Origin: Myroides profundi
GTDB lineage: Bacteria > Bacteroidota > Bacteroidia > Flavobacteriales > Flavobacteriaceae
Length of the DNA stretch: 64,000 nucleotides
Assembly: GCF_000833025.1 (NCBI RefSeq)
Contig: NZ_CP010817.1
Location: 2,790,001 to 2,854,000, forward strand
Direction: 5' to 3'
Positions 10,409 to 19,672 of the stretch are shown piece after piece. A program made the translations under genes and the position numbers. The first letter of the stretch is position 1, and each line of letters begins with the position of its first letter. Under the pieces are notes generated by a model. It made no database searches. It saw only the letters and a list, made by a program, of their open reading frames with translations, and was not told the origin of the DNA.

Positions 10409-10846
10409 CTAATGTGAATCTGGGTTTAAATACTTGACTAGATACTTAGGTACATCCTCGTACCCCTGTCTGAAATAGAAGCGATGTGCGTCTGTCCTTC
10501 TACTATGGCTGTGGAGTTCTATTCTATCACACCCTCTGCTTTTCGCTAGAGCTGTTACGTGTTCTTCTACTAATCTCCCTACACCCTTACTCCTGATATT
10601 CTGATCTACTGCAAAATAACTTATCCTTGCAAAATCACCTTCTAAGGCTATCTGAGGAATAAAGTGTACTGAGATAAAGGCAATGACTTGTCCCTCGTCC
10701 TCTACTACTAAAAGCGCCTCTCGTTCACAATTATTCATTTCTGCTATTCTATGGGGCAAAAAACCTAAAGTATTAGGATACCCCATTTGTTCTAAAAGAT
10801 TAGCAACTACATCAGCATCGTTGATTTCCATCTTTCTTATCTCCAT
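10409..10846 (-). CDS. GNAT-family N-acetyltransferase
   Basis: A 145-residue single-domain acetyltransferase. The acetyl-CoA pyrophosphate loop appears as VDQNIRSKGVGRLV (about residues 89-102), matching the R/Q-x-x-G-x-G/A pattern, and the C-terminal HRFYFRQGYEDVP strand-helix is typical of the fold. The substrate (small amine, antibiotic or protein N-terminus) is not evident. It starts 53 bp after the MdtD-like pump on the same strand, so the two may be co-transcribed. Confidence 0.85.
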   Translation of the reverse strand: MEIRKMEINDADVVANLLEQMGYPNTLGFLPHRIAEMNNCEREALLVVEDEGQVIAFISVHFIPQIALEGDFARISYFAVDQNIRSKGVGRLVEEHVTALAKSRGCDRIELHSHSRRTDAHRFYFRQGYEDVPKYLVKYLNPDSH

Positions 10847-10899
10847 CTCTACTTATTTTTAAAGAAAAGTAACTATTTTTTAAAACAGAGACAATGCTT

Positions 10900-12321
10900 T
10901 TATTCTTTTTTATACGAGCGCGCTCCAGACATACTTGATCCTGCATCTTTACTCAGATTAGTAAATACTAAACTAGACAGTACCGTAATCAATCCCATAA
11001 CTAAGAAAGTATATCTAAACACACCTATCTTGTCACCTGATTCTGCAATCTGACTGTTCTGAAACAACATCAACACCATCGCTGATAAAGATATTCCTAA
11101 ACTTACTGCTAACTGCTGTGTCACAGATAGTAGACTGTTTCCTTCACTAGACGTATCTTGGTCTAAATCGGCTAAAGAAATAGTATTCATAGAGGTAAAC
11201 TGTATCGCGTTAAATGCACCGTTACCGATCATCAGTAAGATAATTACCCAATAAGGTGTAGTAGGCATTATAAAGAAGAAACAGCTGATTAACAACCCTG
11301 TCAGTACTGTGTTGGTAATCAACGTACTTCTGTATCCAAAACGTCTCACAATAGGTACTACGAAGTTACGAGAGACCAAGTTAGACAAGGCTTGTGGAAT
11401 CATCATCATCCCTGCGTACATCGCTGAGTATCCATATCCTACTTGTAATAATAAAGGAATCATCAATGGCATTCCCCCAATTCCGAAACGTGTAATTAAG
11501 TTACCTATCAACCCTAAACGAAGCGTGGTAATCTTAAATAAGCTCAATTTAATCAAAGGTTCTTTTGTCATTCTAGCATAGAATACATAAGCTACTCCCA
11601 TCAGCATCGCTACAAAAAATAGTGTAATTAATTGTACTGATGATATTGTAGGGCTATTCCATTTCTCTATTACTAAAGTTAAGGTAGTCAGTCCTCCACT
11701 AAACAACACCCATCCCAGAAGGTCAAAACGCCCTACCGTATTGGTAAAATTAGGGATGATCTTTCTAGCAAAGAGTACAGCTATCACTCCTACTGGTACG
11801 TTAATAAGGAATATCCAATGCCAAGACAACTTCTCTACTAAAAAACCTCCTACTGCAGGTCCTAACATAGGTCCTATCAGTCCAGGTATGGTGATAAAGT
11901 TAATCACCTTTAACAACTGGTTTTTAGGATAAGCATAAATTAAAGTTAATCGAGCTACAGGTACCATCATCGCTCCTCCAACAGCCTGAAATATACGTGC
12001 TAGAACTAGCTGATCTAAGGTAGCTGACATAGAACAGAATACAGAACCTAACGTAAATAGCCCTACTGCTAGGATAAATATTCTCTTCGTACCAAATCGG
12101 TCTGCTAACCATCCACTCAATGGAATCAACAAAGCGACTGTCAATGTATAGGACACAATGATACTCTGCATCCCTAAGGGTGACTCTCCTAAGCTCTTCG
12201 CTATAGAGGGTAATCCTGTGTTTAAAATTGTAGCATCTAGTGCTTGCATAAAGATAGCTAGAGCTCCTAGCCATGGCAAATATTTGCGTGTTCTTTCATC
12301 TTTTATTACTCCTGCTTGCAT
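10900..12321 (-). CDS. mdtD: MFS multidrug efflux transporter, DHA2 family, MdtD-like
   Basis: A 473-residue inner-membrane protein with about 14 hydrophobic segments. Motif A appears as GWLADRFGTKR (about residues 74-84), and the motif C region around GLIGPMLGPAVGGFLVE follows. Stretches such as SLGESPLGMQSIIVSYTLTV and VGGAMMVPVARLTL match what I recall of Escherichia coli MdtD (471 residues). Function is proton-driven drug or metabolite export; the substrate is unknown. Unlike enterobacteria, no mdtABC genes are beside it. The minus-strand promoter element TAATTTTG lies at 12367-12374. The C-terminus is short and basic. Confidence 0.85.
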   Translation of the reverse strand: MQAGVIKDERTRKYLPWLGALAIFMQALDATILNTGLPSIAKSLGESPLGMQSIIVSYTLTVALLIPLSGWLADRFGTKRIFILAVGLFTLGSVFCSMSATLDQLVLARIFQAVGGAMMVPVARLTLIYAYPKNQLLKVINFITIPGLIGPMLGPAVGGFLVEKLSWHWIFLINVPVGVIAVLFARKIIPNFTNTVGRFDLLGWVLFSGGLTTLTLVIEKWNSPTISSVQLITLFFVAMLMGVAYVFYARMTKEPLIKLSLFKITTLRLGLIGNLITRFGIGGMPLMIPLLLQVGYGYSAMYAGMMMIPQALSNLVSRNFVVPIVRRFGYRSTLITNTVLTGLLISCFFFIMPTTPYWVIILLMIGNGAFNAIQFTSMNTISLADLDQDTSSEGNSLLSVTQQLAVSLGISLSAMVLMLFQNSQIAESGDKIGVFRYTFLVMGLITVLSSLVFTNLSKDAGSSMSGARSYKKE

Positions 12322-12642
12322 TGTATTCTAAATCATTTAGTAATTAATAATTTCTTTTTCACAGTGCAAAATTAGAGTATCTATTCTCATTTATTTAATG
12401 AATTATATAGATATTTTTTATCCTAAATAGGCTTTAAAATGATGAAAAAACAGTAGTTATATCAATTATACATTTCCCTATCTCTTTCTTTATTAATATA
12501 TAATTTTTATAGCTATACTATTATTAGATAGATAATTTTTATATTATTTATACTGCAAAATTTGATAGACAAACTCTATAATGATTGATAAAAAAACGCT
12601 ATTACAAGCAAAACACAATAAATAATTTAATCATTACAGGGA
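12322..12642. other. AT-rich intergenic region between mdtD and pabA
   Basis: About 320 bp that hold the mdtD promoter element (12367-12374). Near the pabA end there is a 10-bp inverted repeat of A and T only, about 12622-12660, without a T-run terminator form. I see no gene. Confidence 0.5.
12367..12374 (-). promoter_or_regulatory. Promoter -7 element (TAATTTTG) for the mdtD-like gene
   Basis: It matches the Bacteroidota -7 consensus TAnnTTTG on the minus strand, 46-53 bp before the start codon. No TTG is seen at the right distance upstream, so only half of the promoter is supported. Confidence 0.5.
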
Positions 12643-13215
12643 TTAAACCCAATTATTTATGATTTCTCTACCATGAGAGGTAATATAAGATTCAGGGTGA
12701 AACTGTACTCCCTTAATATTATACACTCTGTGGCGAATAGACATGATAACCCCTTCATCGCTAAGCGCTACTATCTCTAGCTCTTCTGGAAAATCAGTAG
12801 TCGATAAAGCCCATGAATGATATAACCCTACTGAAATAGGGGTATCTATAGTAGCAAATAAAATATCTTCTGTTCTGTAATGTAAGGTAGTAGACTGCCC
12901 GTGATAGACATAAGATAGATTCTCTAATGTAGCTCCGAAGTACTCTCCGATAGTCTGATGCCCTAGACAAACACCTAAGATCGGTTTATCTGCTTTATAT
13001 CTATCTAATATTCGAAACAAGATAGGGTAGCTACGAGGGACATCTGGTCCTGGAGATAAAACAAGCATATCAAACTTATCCAAAGATTCTAAAATAACCT
13101 CATCATGAGGAATTACTGTAATATTACAATGTTCGTTCTCATCAAAGAGTTGAACCAAATTATAAGTAAACGAGTCATGATTATCTATTATAACAATTTG
13201 TTTGATTTCACTCAT
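12643..13215 (-). CDS. pabA: Aminodeoxychorismate/anthranilate synthase glutaminase component II
   Basis: A 190-residue class I glutamine amidotransferase that supplies ammonia for p-aminobenzoate (folate) or anthranilate (tryptophan) synthesis. It opens with the family form IVIIDNHDSFTYNL. The nucleophile elbow GVCLGHQ gives Cys83, and the His-Glu pair lies in HPES near residue 172. The LSPGP oxyanion motif is at 53-57. Its divergent partner at 13256 is a PabB-type component I, and no trp genes are nearby, so p-aminobenzoate synthesis is the likely role. Confidence 0.9.
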   Translation of the reverse strand: MSEIKQIVIIDNHDSFTYNLVQLFDENEHCNITVIPHDEVILESLDKFDMLVLSPGPDVPRSYPILFRILDRYKADKPILGVCLGHQTIGEYFGATLENLSYVYHGQSTTLHYRTEDILFATIDTPISVGLYHSWALSTTDFPEELEIVALSDEGVIMSIRHRVYNIKGVQFHPESYITSHGREIINNWV

Positions 13216-13226
13216 AAACTATTTTG

Positions 13227-13234
13227 TACTTTTG
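13227..13234 (+). promoter_or_regulatory. Promoter -7 element (TACTTTTG) for pabB
   Basis: An exact TAnnTTTG match lies 22 bp before the pabB ATG, inside the 40-bp gap between the divergent pab genes. A TTG at 13202-13204 sits 22 bp upstream, inside the pabA coding start, so the two promoters must overlap. Confidence 0.55.
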
Positions 13235-13255
13235 AACCTTTAAACTTGATTAAAT

Positions 13256-14224
13256 ATGGTGCTCAAAGATACAACTATCTCTCTAATGAACTCATTGGGA
13301 TCACAGAGAATTCCTTTCCTTTTTATCATTAGCTATGATGGAAAAGATTGTATCATCCAACCGTTAAAAGATATCGATCAAGAACAAATCAAATACAACT
13401 TTAATGGGATAAGCAATACGCACCCAAAAGAGCGTATCTCTAATCTAAGAATAGAAGCAAAACCTCTTAGCTTTGAGCAATATCAAGAGAAGTTTGATAT
13501 CGTCAAAAAAGAGTTACAATTAGGAAATACATACCTTATTAATCTAACTGTGGCTACGCCTCTATCTTCTGCGTATACCTTAGAAGATGTGTATCACACT
13601 GCTAAGGCAAAGTATAAACTACTGGTAACAGATCAGTTCACATGTTTCTCTCCTGAGATATTCGTTCAGATTAAAGATAATGCGATATACTCCTATCCTA
13701 TGAAAGGAACTATTAAAGCGGATATTCCCAATGCTAGTGAACTTCTCTTAAATGATAAAAAAGAGACGGCAGAGCATTATACGATTGTTGATTTAATCCG
13801 AAATGATTTAAATATCGTTTCTAAAAAAGTGAGAGTAAACCGCTTTAGATACCTAGATAAACTAGAGACATCTAAAGGGGCTATTTTACAGATGAGTTCT
13901 GAGATAGCAGGTGAACTATCTCCTAATTGGCACAAGGAGATAGGAACTATATTTAGCAAACTACTACCCGCAGGCTCTATCACTGGATCTCCTAAAGAAA
14001 GTACAGTAAATATAATAGCCAAAGCAGAACAATACGACCGCAATTACTATACTGGAGTATGTGGTATCTATGATGGTGAAAGCGTTGATAGTGCTGTGAT
14101 GATTCGCTTTATAGAGCAGCAAGCTAATCAACTAGTGTATAAAAGTGGTGGAGGAATTACATCTTCTAGTGAAGTAGAAAAGGAATACGAAGAGTTACTT
14201 CAAAAAATATACATACCTAGTTGA
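13256..14224 (+). CDS. pabB: Aminodeoxychorismate synthase component I
   Basis: A 322-residue chorismate-binding enzyme that aminates chorismate to 4-amino-4-deoxychorismate. Family marks are PMKGTIKA (about residues 142-149), TAEHYTIVDLIRNDL (about 164-178), LLPAGSITGSPKEST (about 236-250) and the C-terminal GVCGIYDG and SGGGIT. The protein is shorter than full-length PabB (about 450 residues) because the N-terminal subdomain is reduced, as seen in many Bacteroidota. An alternative ATG 33 bp downstream (MNSLGSQ) is possible. It is transcribed away from pabA. Confidence 0.9.
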   Translation: MVLKDTTISLMNSLGSQRIPFLFIISYDGKDCIIQPLKDIDQEQIKYNFNGISNTHPKERISNLRIEAKPLSFEQYQEKFDIVKKELQLGNTYLINLTVATPLSSAYTLEDVYHTAKAKYKLLVTDQFTCFSPEIFVQIKDNAIYSYPMKGTIKADIPNASELLLNDKKETAEHYTIVDLIRNDLNIVSKKVRVNRFRYLDKLETSKGAILQMSSEIAGELSPNWHKEIGTIFSKLLPAGSITGSPKESTVNIIAKAEQYDRNYYTGVCGIYDGESVDSAVMIRFIEQQANQLVYKSGGGITSSSEVEKEYEELLQKIYIPS

Positions 14225-14493
14225 TTAATTTCAATTAAAATACAAATCAACTAGTATAAATTCATTTTTATCATTTTTAAAGTGATAAACAACTCTTATT
14301 AATAATAGTTAAAAAACAACTCTACTGAGCGAATTTAAATTATTTAATTATCATATTGCACTACTTTTTATTGCATTTTAGTTAATTAAAATCACTAAAA
14401 ACAAGCACTTTGTCTATTCATAATTGATTATTTTATTTTTATATACATCTTAATTCTGTAAATTACCCCTACCAAAAACTAATTTAATAAAGA

Positions 14494-16185
14494 ATGAAAG
14501 ATTTGTATAAACAAATCGGTGAATTACTCATCGATCAGAATTACGATGCCTTACATGATCTAAAAATCGAAAAGCCAGAGTACTTTAACTGGGTACAAGA
14601 AGTGTATGAAGATATACACGTAAAAGAGACACCTGAGAAGACTGCCCTATTATGGACAGATGGAGAGGTGACTCATCACTACACCTTTCAGACCTTACAT
14701 GACAGGTATAATCAATTGATTAACTTTTTGCGTTCTAAAGGGATTCAAAAAGATGATGTGATTCTAACACAAATGATGCTACAACGCATTAACTGGGTAA
14801 CACATTTAGCAACAATAAAAGCTGGATATCGATTATCTCCAGCTGCAAGTATACTAGGTGTAAAAGATCTAGTATACAGATTCCAAAAGATAGCTCCTAA
14901 AGTAATATTAGCAGATAGTGATAATGTAGAAAAGATAGATCAGGCTGAAAAAGAGTCTGGTATAGTGATCCCTGTAAAGATTATCGTAGATGGACAAAGA
15001 GAGGGATGGTACCCACTAACGGTACTAGATGAACAGAGCAAAGAGGCAAAAGGTGAAATGACTAAACCTGATGACACGCTATTTATGTTCTTTACCTCTG
15101 GTACTACAGGAATGCCTAAGATAGTATGCCATACTCAGTTAAGTCAACCTCTAGGACACCTTACTACTACCTCTTGGATAGGACTTACGCGCAATGATAT
15201 TCACTATAATATCTCACAACCTGGGTGGGCTAAATTTGCTTGGAGTAGTTTATTCGCTCCTTGGAATGTAGGAGCTACTATATTTGCTTTTGCTACGAAA
15301 GAGCGCTTCAATGCAGCTAAAACACTAGAAATGATAGAGAAACACGAGGTAACATCCCTATGTGCTCCTCCTACTGTGCTGCGTTTCTTCATACAAGAGG
15401 ATCTAAAGAAATACAACTTTAGCCTAAAAAAATGTGTAGCAGCTGGTGAACCTCTAAATCCTGAAATCATTGAAGAGTGGAAAGAAGGAACAGGATTAGT
15501 CGTTAGAGATGGTTTTGGTCAAACAGAGAGTACTTGTATGATCGCTAATTACCCTAATGCTAAGCTAAAATATGGTTCTATGGGTAAACCTACTTTCTTA
15601 TACGATATTGTCATTGCAGATGATGATGGAAAAGAGGTCGCTATCAATGAGGAAGGGAATATCTGTGTAAGAACAGGTACAGGACAGCTCAACGGAATAT
15701 TCAAAGAGTACTTATACGACAAAGTAAAACAGAGTGAAGTATTTAAACATGGATTATACTACACTGGTGACAAGGCGTATAAAGATGAAGATGGTTATAT
15801 CTGGTTTATCGGTAGAGATGACGATGTGATCAAAGCTTCTGATTACCGCATCGGTCCATTCGAAGTAGAAAGTGTACTATTAGAACACCATGATGTAGTA
15901 GAATCTGCTGTAGTAGCGAGTCCTCATCCAGTAAAAGGATTTGAAGTAAAAGCATTTATTATCTTAAATGACCATACTAAAGCATCTGCAACTTTAGCAC
16001 AAGAGTTATTTAAATACTCTCGTGAACATCTAGCACCTTATAAGATGCCACGTAAGATAGAGTTTGTGACAGAGCTACCGAAGACCATTAGTGGTAAAAT
16101 AAAGCGCGTAGAACTAAGAGCACTACAAGCGGAAAGAATTGCTAAAAAACAAGAGGTTGAACTAGAGTTTGACTACGTAAAATAA
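14494..16185 (+). CDS. Acyl-CoA synthetase, AMP-forming (medium-chain/acetyl-CoA synthetase-like)
   Basis: A 563-residue enzyme of the ANL superfamily that activates a carboxylic acid through an acyl-adenylate to the CoA thioester. The P-loop-like motif TSGTTGMPK is at about residues 201-209, the A5 motif DGFGQTES at about 343-350, the hinge motif YYTGDKA near 426, and the catalytic lysine in ELPKTISGKIKR near 530. The size and the PGWAKFAWSS segment resemble the ACSM and AcsA-like branch rather than long-chain FadD. The acyl substrate is not resolved. It is a single-gene unit ending at the hairpin at 16195. Confidence 0.88.
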   Translation: MKDLYKQIGELLIDQNYDALHDLKIEKPEYFNWVQEVYEDIHVKETPEKTALLWTDGEVTHHYTFQTLHDRYNQLINFLRSKGIQKDDVILTQMMLQRINWVTHLATIKAGYRLSPAASILGVKDLVYRFQKIAPKVILADSDNVEKIDQAEKESGIVIPVKIIVDGQREGWYPLTVLDEQSKEAKGEMTKPDDTLFMFFTSGTTGMPKIVCHTQLSQPLGHLTTTSWIGLTRNDIHYNISQPGWAKFAWSSLFAPWNVGATIFAFATKERFNAAKTLEMIEKHEVTSLCAPPTVLRFFIQEDLKKYNFSLKKCVAAGEPLNPEIIEEWKEGTGLVVRDGFGQTESTCMIANYPNAKLKYGSMGKPTFLYDIVIADDDGKEVAINEEGNICVRTGTGQLNGIFKEYLYDKVKQSEVFKHGLYYTGDKAYKDEDGYIWFIGRDDDVIKASDYRIGPFEVESVLLEHHDVVESAVVASPHPVKGFEVKAFIILNDHTKASATLAQELFKYSREHLAPYKMPRKIEFVTELPKTISGKIKRVELRALQAERIAKKQEVELEFDYVK

Positions 16186-16194
16186 GAAAAGAGA

Positions 16195-16224
16195 AAAGGG
16201 CTGCCAGATATCTGACAGCCCTTT
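16195..16224. terminator. Bidirectional terminator between the acyl-CoA synthetase and the SIMPL gene
   Basis: A 12-bp stem with one mismatch (16195-16206 with 16213-16224) and a 6-nt loop between two convergent genes. A-rich sequence before it and T-rich after it fit termination from both sides. Confidence 0.8.
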
Positions 16225-16246
16225 CTAATTATAAATAAAAAACTTA

Positions 16247-16939
16247 CTATTCTAACGTAAAACTAATAGACACATTAGATACTACTTCTAGTTCTCCTAA
16301 TGCGATAGTTTGTTCTCCAAAATCTGCTGATGCTTTCATCATTGTCATTGGTCTAACGATAATAGGTGTAGATGCACTGCTATCAGATACTAAAATAGCT
16401 TTACCTACTTTTTGCCCTAATGCATTTGCATAATCAGTAGCTTTTTGTTTTGCTTCTTTTACTGCTAGTGTACGAGCTTCTGCTTCATACATTGCTGTCT
16501 TAGAAGACTGGAAGTCTACTCCATCGATTCTATTCACTCCAGACTCTGTAAGGCCTACCATTAACTTCTCATATTTAGAGATATCTGTCAATGTAATAGA
16601 TAAAGTCTGAGATGCTGAGAAGTAATCTTTCTTCTCTTCATAGTCTCTAGATTTATAAAGGCTCACGCGTTCTGTTTGCATGTCTTTATCCTCTATTTTC
16701 ATTGATTTTATGTACTTAATGATAGTTGCAATAGCTTTATCATTTGCTTTTTTAGCATCTGCAGCCACTTCGGCTTTATTCTCTACTCCTACTCTGATTA
16801 CTACTTTATCTGGTGTAACATTTACCTTTCCTACTCCATTTACTTGAATCTGAGGTACAATTACACCGTTGTTATTTTGAGCTACGATAGCTGTTGTTGT
16901 CATTAATAATGACGCGAACATAATTGACATTTTTTTCAT
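16247..16939 (-). CDS. SIMPL (DUF541) domain periplasmic protein
   Basis: A 230-residue exported protein. A signal peptide (MKKMSIMFASLLMTTTAIVAQ) is followed by one SIMPL domain with the typical start VPQIQVNGVGKVNVTPDKVV, and a C-terminal VVSNVSISFTLE strand. The family has been linked to oxidative stress protection and, in E. coli YggE, to channel-like oligomers, but the role is not settled. It lies 93 bp after the rhomboid gene, with its own promoter-like element at 16970-16977. Confidence 0.85.
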   Translation of the reverse strand: MKKMSIMFASLLMTTTAIVAQNNNGVIVPQIQVNGVGKVNVTPDKVVIRVGVENKAEVAADAKKANDKAIATIIKYIKSMKIEDKDMQTERVSLYKSRDYEEKKDYFSASQTLSITLTDISKYEKLMVGLTESGVNRIDGVDFQSSKTAMYEAEARTLAVKEAKQKATDYANALGQKVGKAILVSDSSASTPIIVRPMTMMKASADFGEQTIALGELEVVSNVSISFTLE

Positions 16940-16969
16940 CTGTGACTTTCTTTTTGCTTTGTTATATTA

Positions 16970-16977
16970 CAAATGTA
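16970..16977 (-). promoter_or_regulatory. Promoter -7 element (TACATTTG) for the SIMPL gene
   Basis: An exact TAnnTTTG match lies 30 bp before the start. The nearest TTG (complement of 17003-17005) is 25 bp away, longer than usual. Confidence 0.45.
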
Positions 16978-17032
16978 TCTAAAAAACATACTGTAAATAG
17001 TACCAAGGTCATAAATAATTGCCAAAAAAAGT

Positions 17033-17683
17033 CTATTGAATCCTTTTGCTTCTGTACATTCCTACTAAAATCAATACAGGGATTAATAGTATTGCTATTA
17101 ATTTAAATTCTGTTTGGATCAAGATAGGGTACTTTAATACAATCAATATTAAACCTGCTAATGCTCCTCCAATATGTGCTGTATGGCCAATACCATCATT
17201 ATTCTTCTTCATTCCATAAAGTGAATACAGTAAATACCCCACTGCGAACATATAAGCAGGGATTGGAATCGGTATAAAAAACATATACAAACTCATAGAA
17301 GGATTAAGCATAATAGAAGCATATAATACTCCCATAATAGCTCCTGATGCACCTACTGCTCTATAATGAGGTTGGTTTTTATAAAACTGATAAGTCAATA
17401 TATTTCCCACTAATAAACTTGCAATATAGACTATCAAGAAGTATAATACTCCTGAAACATGGATAATAATATCTGCAAAAAAATACAAGGTTAACATATT
17501 AAATGCAAAATGCATCCAGTCAACATGTAAGAAACCTGATGTTATAAAGCGATAGCGCTCTCCTCTATTAATTTGATTAATATCAAAGCAATACTTATTA
17601 AAAAAACTAAAATCATTTAACCCCTTATAAGTAACAAGTCCATTTAACCCTAAAAGGATTAGGGTAATCGTAGATATATCCAT
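17033..17683 (-). CDS. Rhomboid-family intramembrane serine protease
   Basis: A 216-residue protein with six hydrophobic helices, the bacterial rhomboid core. The catalytic serine is in GASGAIMG (about residues 114-121) in TM4, and the catalytic histidine is in AHIGGALAG (about 172-180) in TM6. The L1-loop/TM2 motif HVDWMHFAFNM is also present. It cleaves transmembrane substrates near their membrane entry; the targets are not known here. The C-terminus is a short basic tail. Confidence 0.92.
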   Translation of the reverse strand: MDISTITLILLGLNGLVTYKGLNDFSFFNKYCFDINQINRGERYRFITSGFLHVDWMHFAFNMLTLYFFADIIIHVSGVLYFLIVYIASLLVGNILTYQFYKNQPHYRAVGASGAIMGVLYASIMLNPSMSLYMFFIPIPIPAYMFAVGYLLYSLYGMKKNNDGIGHTAHIGGALAGLILIVLKYPILIQTEFKLIAILLIPVLILVGMYRSKRIQ

Positions 17684-17735
17684 ATAAAAATATTTGGTTA
17701 AAAATAAAGAATTGTTCGCTACTCGCCTATTAAAT

Positions 17736-17767
17736 TTGTGTTAGATTATGGTATTAAACTATCTTTG
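17736..17767 (+). promoter_or_regulatory. Promoter for the LpxL-like acyltransferase gene
   Basis: TTG (17736-17738), a 21-bp spacer and TATCTTTG (17760-17767) match the Bacteroidota promoter form. Transcription would begin near 17771, downstream of the ATG at 17748, so the coding start must be the ATG at 17784. Confidence 0.75.
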
Positions 17768-17783
17768 CACAAAATCAAACAGA

Positions 17784-18683
17784 ATGAATTTCCTTATATA
17801 TATAATTGTTTACCCTATAATATGGCTAATCTCTAAGATGCCTTTCCCTATATTTTACTTTATCTCTGATATCTTCTATGTATTGTTATATAAAGTTGTC
17901 GGATATAGAAAGAAAACAGTGAGAGAGAATATTAGAATGACTATGCCTCACCTCTCTGAAAAGGAGGTTAAAAAAGTAGAGAAAGAATCCTTTAGACATT
18001 TATGTGATATCTTCTTAGAAATGATCAAAACATTTACTATCTCAGAAGAAGAACTAAAGAAGAGATTTACCTTTACTAACCTAGACACTGTATTAGAAGT
18101 AGAGAAACAAGGTAAAAGTGTTATGCTATTCTGTGCGCATTATGCTAACTGGGAGTGGATCATCATCTTAGATCGTTTTATTCAATTCCAAGGTTATGCT
18201 GTCTATAAGAAAATAGGTAATCCTTATTTCGATCAGTTAATCAAAAAGATTCGTTCTCGATTTAACACTGTTCTTGTCGAAATGAAGGAAACTATCAAAG
18301 TAATCAGACAAAATGAAGTGAGTAAAAACCACGGTGTTTACGCTTTTATTAGTGATCAATCTCCTATGGTGAGTAAAGCCAATTGTTGGCAAGACTTTAT
18401 GGGGATAGAAGTTCCTGTATTTACAGGAGGAGAAGCACTGTGTAAGAAATTCGATATGGTACCTATGTATCTAAAAGTAGAATATGTTAAAAGAGGACAT
18501 TATAAAACAACTTTTGTTCCTTTATTAAAAGAAGGAGAAGCACTAGAGGATGTTCCTAATTATGAATTGACTCATCGATTCTTAGGTGAATTAGAGAAGC
18601 AAATTATAGAAGCACCTTCTTACTACTTCTGGACACATAAACGATGGAAACACAGAGGCAAAAAACCTGCTAATATCAAATAG
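17784..18683 (+). CDS. LpxL/HtrB-type lipid acyltransferase
   Basis: A 299-residue membrane-associated enzyme of the lipid A late acyltransferase family. The catalytic H-x4-E motif is HYANWE in the FCAHYANWEW segment. A hydrophobic anchor begins right at the N-terminus (MNFLIYIIVYPIIWLISKM). Later motifs FISDQSP and VFTGGEALCKKF fit the substrate-binding loops, and WTHKRWK near the C-terminus is characteristic. It likely adds a secondary acyl chain to lipid A or a related lipid. The start was moved 36 bp downstream of the longest frame because a good promoter overlaps the upstream ATG. Confidence 0.88.
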   Translation: MNFLIYIIVYPIIWLISKMPFPIFYFISDIFYVLLYKVVGYRKKTVRENIRMTMPHLSEKEVKKVEKESFRHLCDIFLEMIKTFTISEEELKKRFTFTNLDTVLEVEKQGKSVMLFCAHYANWEWIIILDRFIQFQGYAVYKKIGNPYFDQLIKKIRSRFNTVLVEMKETIKVIRQNEVSKNHGVYAFISDQSPMVSKANCWQDFMGIEVPVFTGGEALCKKFDMVPMYLKVEYVKRGHYKTTFVPLLKEGEALEDVPNYELTHRFLGELEKQIIEAPSYYFWTHKRWKHRGKKPANIK

Positions 18684-18693
18684 TAATATCATC

Positions 18694-18724
18694 AAATCCT
18701 TTCTAATTAGAAAGGATTTTTTAT
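18694..18724 (+). terminator. Terminator of the LpxL-like acyltransferase gene
   Basis: An 11-bp perfect stem (18694-18704 with 18709-18719), a 4-nt loop and a following T run. Confidence 0.88.
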
Positions 18725-18802
18725 TTACAATAAAAGTAAGTCCACATCGTTTGTATCATTGTAAATTACTACATTAGCACAATACAAGTATCTTATTTTT
18801 TT

Positions 18803-19489
18803 ATGAAATATATAAAATTATTAATTAAAATAATCTTAATCTCAATATCTACTTTAGGGATATGTGTTATTATTTACTTTTTAGCTGCAAGAGGACTTTC
18901 TAATATTACTGTAAATGAAGTACAAGAAGAACCTCAAGAATTCACCATGTACCTTACCACTAATGGTATGCATACAGACTTCGTATTTCCTGTCAAATCA
19001 GATTTAATTGATTGGAGTAAAGAGCTAAAATTCGAACATACAAAAGGACAACGTAGAAACTTCGCTTATATCGCATTAGGTTGGGGAGATAAAGGATTCT
19101 TTTTAGACGTAGAGGATTGGGATAGTGTAAAACTAGGTATCGCTATCAATGCTGCCTTTGGGTTAGGAACTACTGCAATACACTCTACTTACTTGTCTAA
19201 TATAGAACTAGACGAAAATACAAGAGAGGTAAAATTATCCAAACAACAGTATCAGATACTCATCGACTACATCTTATCTTCATTTAAACGAGATACAGAT
19301 AACAATGTAATCAATATCAAAACAGATAAAGCATACGGATTAAATGATTCTTTTTATGAAGGAGAAGGAAAGTACAGCTTCTTATACACTTGTAATACTT
19401 GGGCTAATTCTGGTCTAAAAAAAGCTAAGATGAAAGCTTGCTTATGGACTCCCTTCCAAGAAGGTATCTTTAGAAAATATAATTTGTAA
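18803..19489 (+). CDS. DUF2459 (TIGR02117) family membrane-anchored protein
   Basis: A 228-residue protein with one N-terminal transmembrane helix (about residues 5-29) and a large outside domain. Conserved-looking elements are the NGMHTDFVFP segment (about 54-63), the YIALGWGDKGFF block (about 88-99) and a C-terminal YTCNTWAN motif with Cys and Asn. These match the DUF2459 family as I remember it, which has an NlpC/P60-like look, but no function is established. It stands alone between two terminators. Confidence 0.75.
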   Translation: MKYIKLLIKIILISISTLGICVIIYFLAARGLSNITVNEVQEEPQEFTMYLTTNGMHTDFVFPVKSDLIDWSKELKFEHTKGQRRNFAYIALGWGDKGFFLDVEDWDSVKLGIAINAAFGLGTTAIHSTYLSNIELDENTREVKLSKQQYQILIDYILSSFKRDTDNNVINIKTDKAYGLNDSFYEGEGKYSFLYTCNTWANSGLKKAKMKACLWTPFQEGIFRKYNL

Positions 19490-19622
19490 ACATCTTTTAT
19501 ATCGGAATGAGGATTTCCGTATAGTTTTATTACAGAGGTGTGATACCTTTGTTCATGCGCTAGGTAAGTGATTCTGTATTCAGTATACTACTATGCAGAA
19601 TTCAATGAATACTTATATTACA

Positions 19623-19653
19623 AATAAAGGGAACCGATTTGGTTCCCTTTATT
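19623..19653. terminator. Bidirectional terminator between the DUF2459 gene and glmM
   Basis: A 13-bp perfect inverted repeat (19623-19635 with 19641-19653) around a 5-nt loop, between convergent genes. The 130 bp before it also hold a small hairpin (CGGAA...TTCCG near 19503). Confidence 0.85.
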
Positions 19654-19672
19654 ATTTGTTATAATTCTATAG

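Noticed and set aside
11924-12274. A 116-codon frame on the minus strand inside mdtD.
   Set aside because: Out-of-frame shadow of the transporter gene on the same strand.
17748-17783. Twelve extra N-terminal codons for the LpxL-like acyltransferase.
   Set aside because: The promoter's -7 element lies at 17760-17767, so this segment would not be transcribed; the hydrophobic anchor starts at the next ATG.
19490-19622. Small inverted repeats (CGGAA...TTCCG near 19503, and GTATTCA...TGAATAC near 19580-19612).
   Set aside because: Short and weak; they may be part of the transcript end before the main terminator, and nothing supports a separate element.
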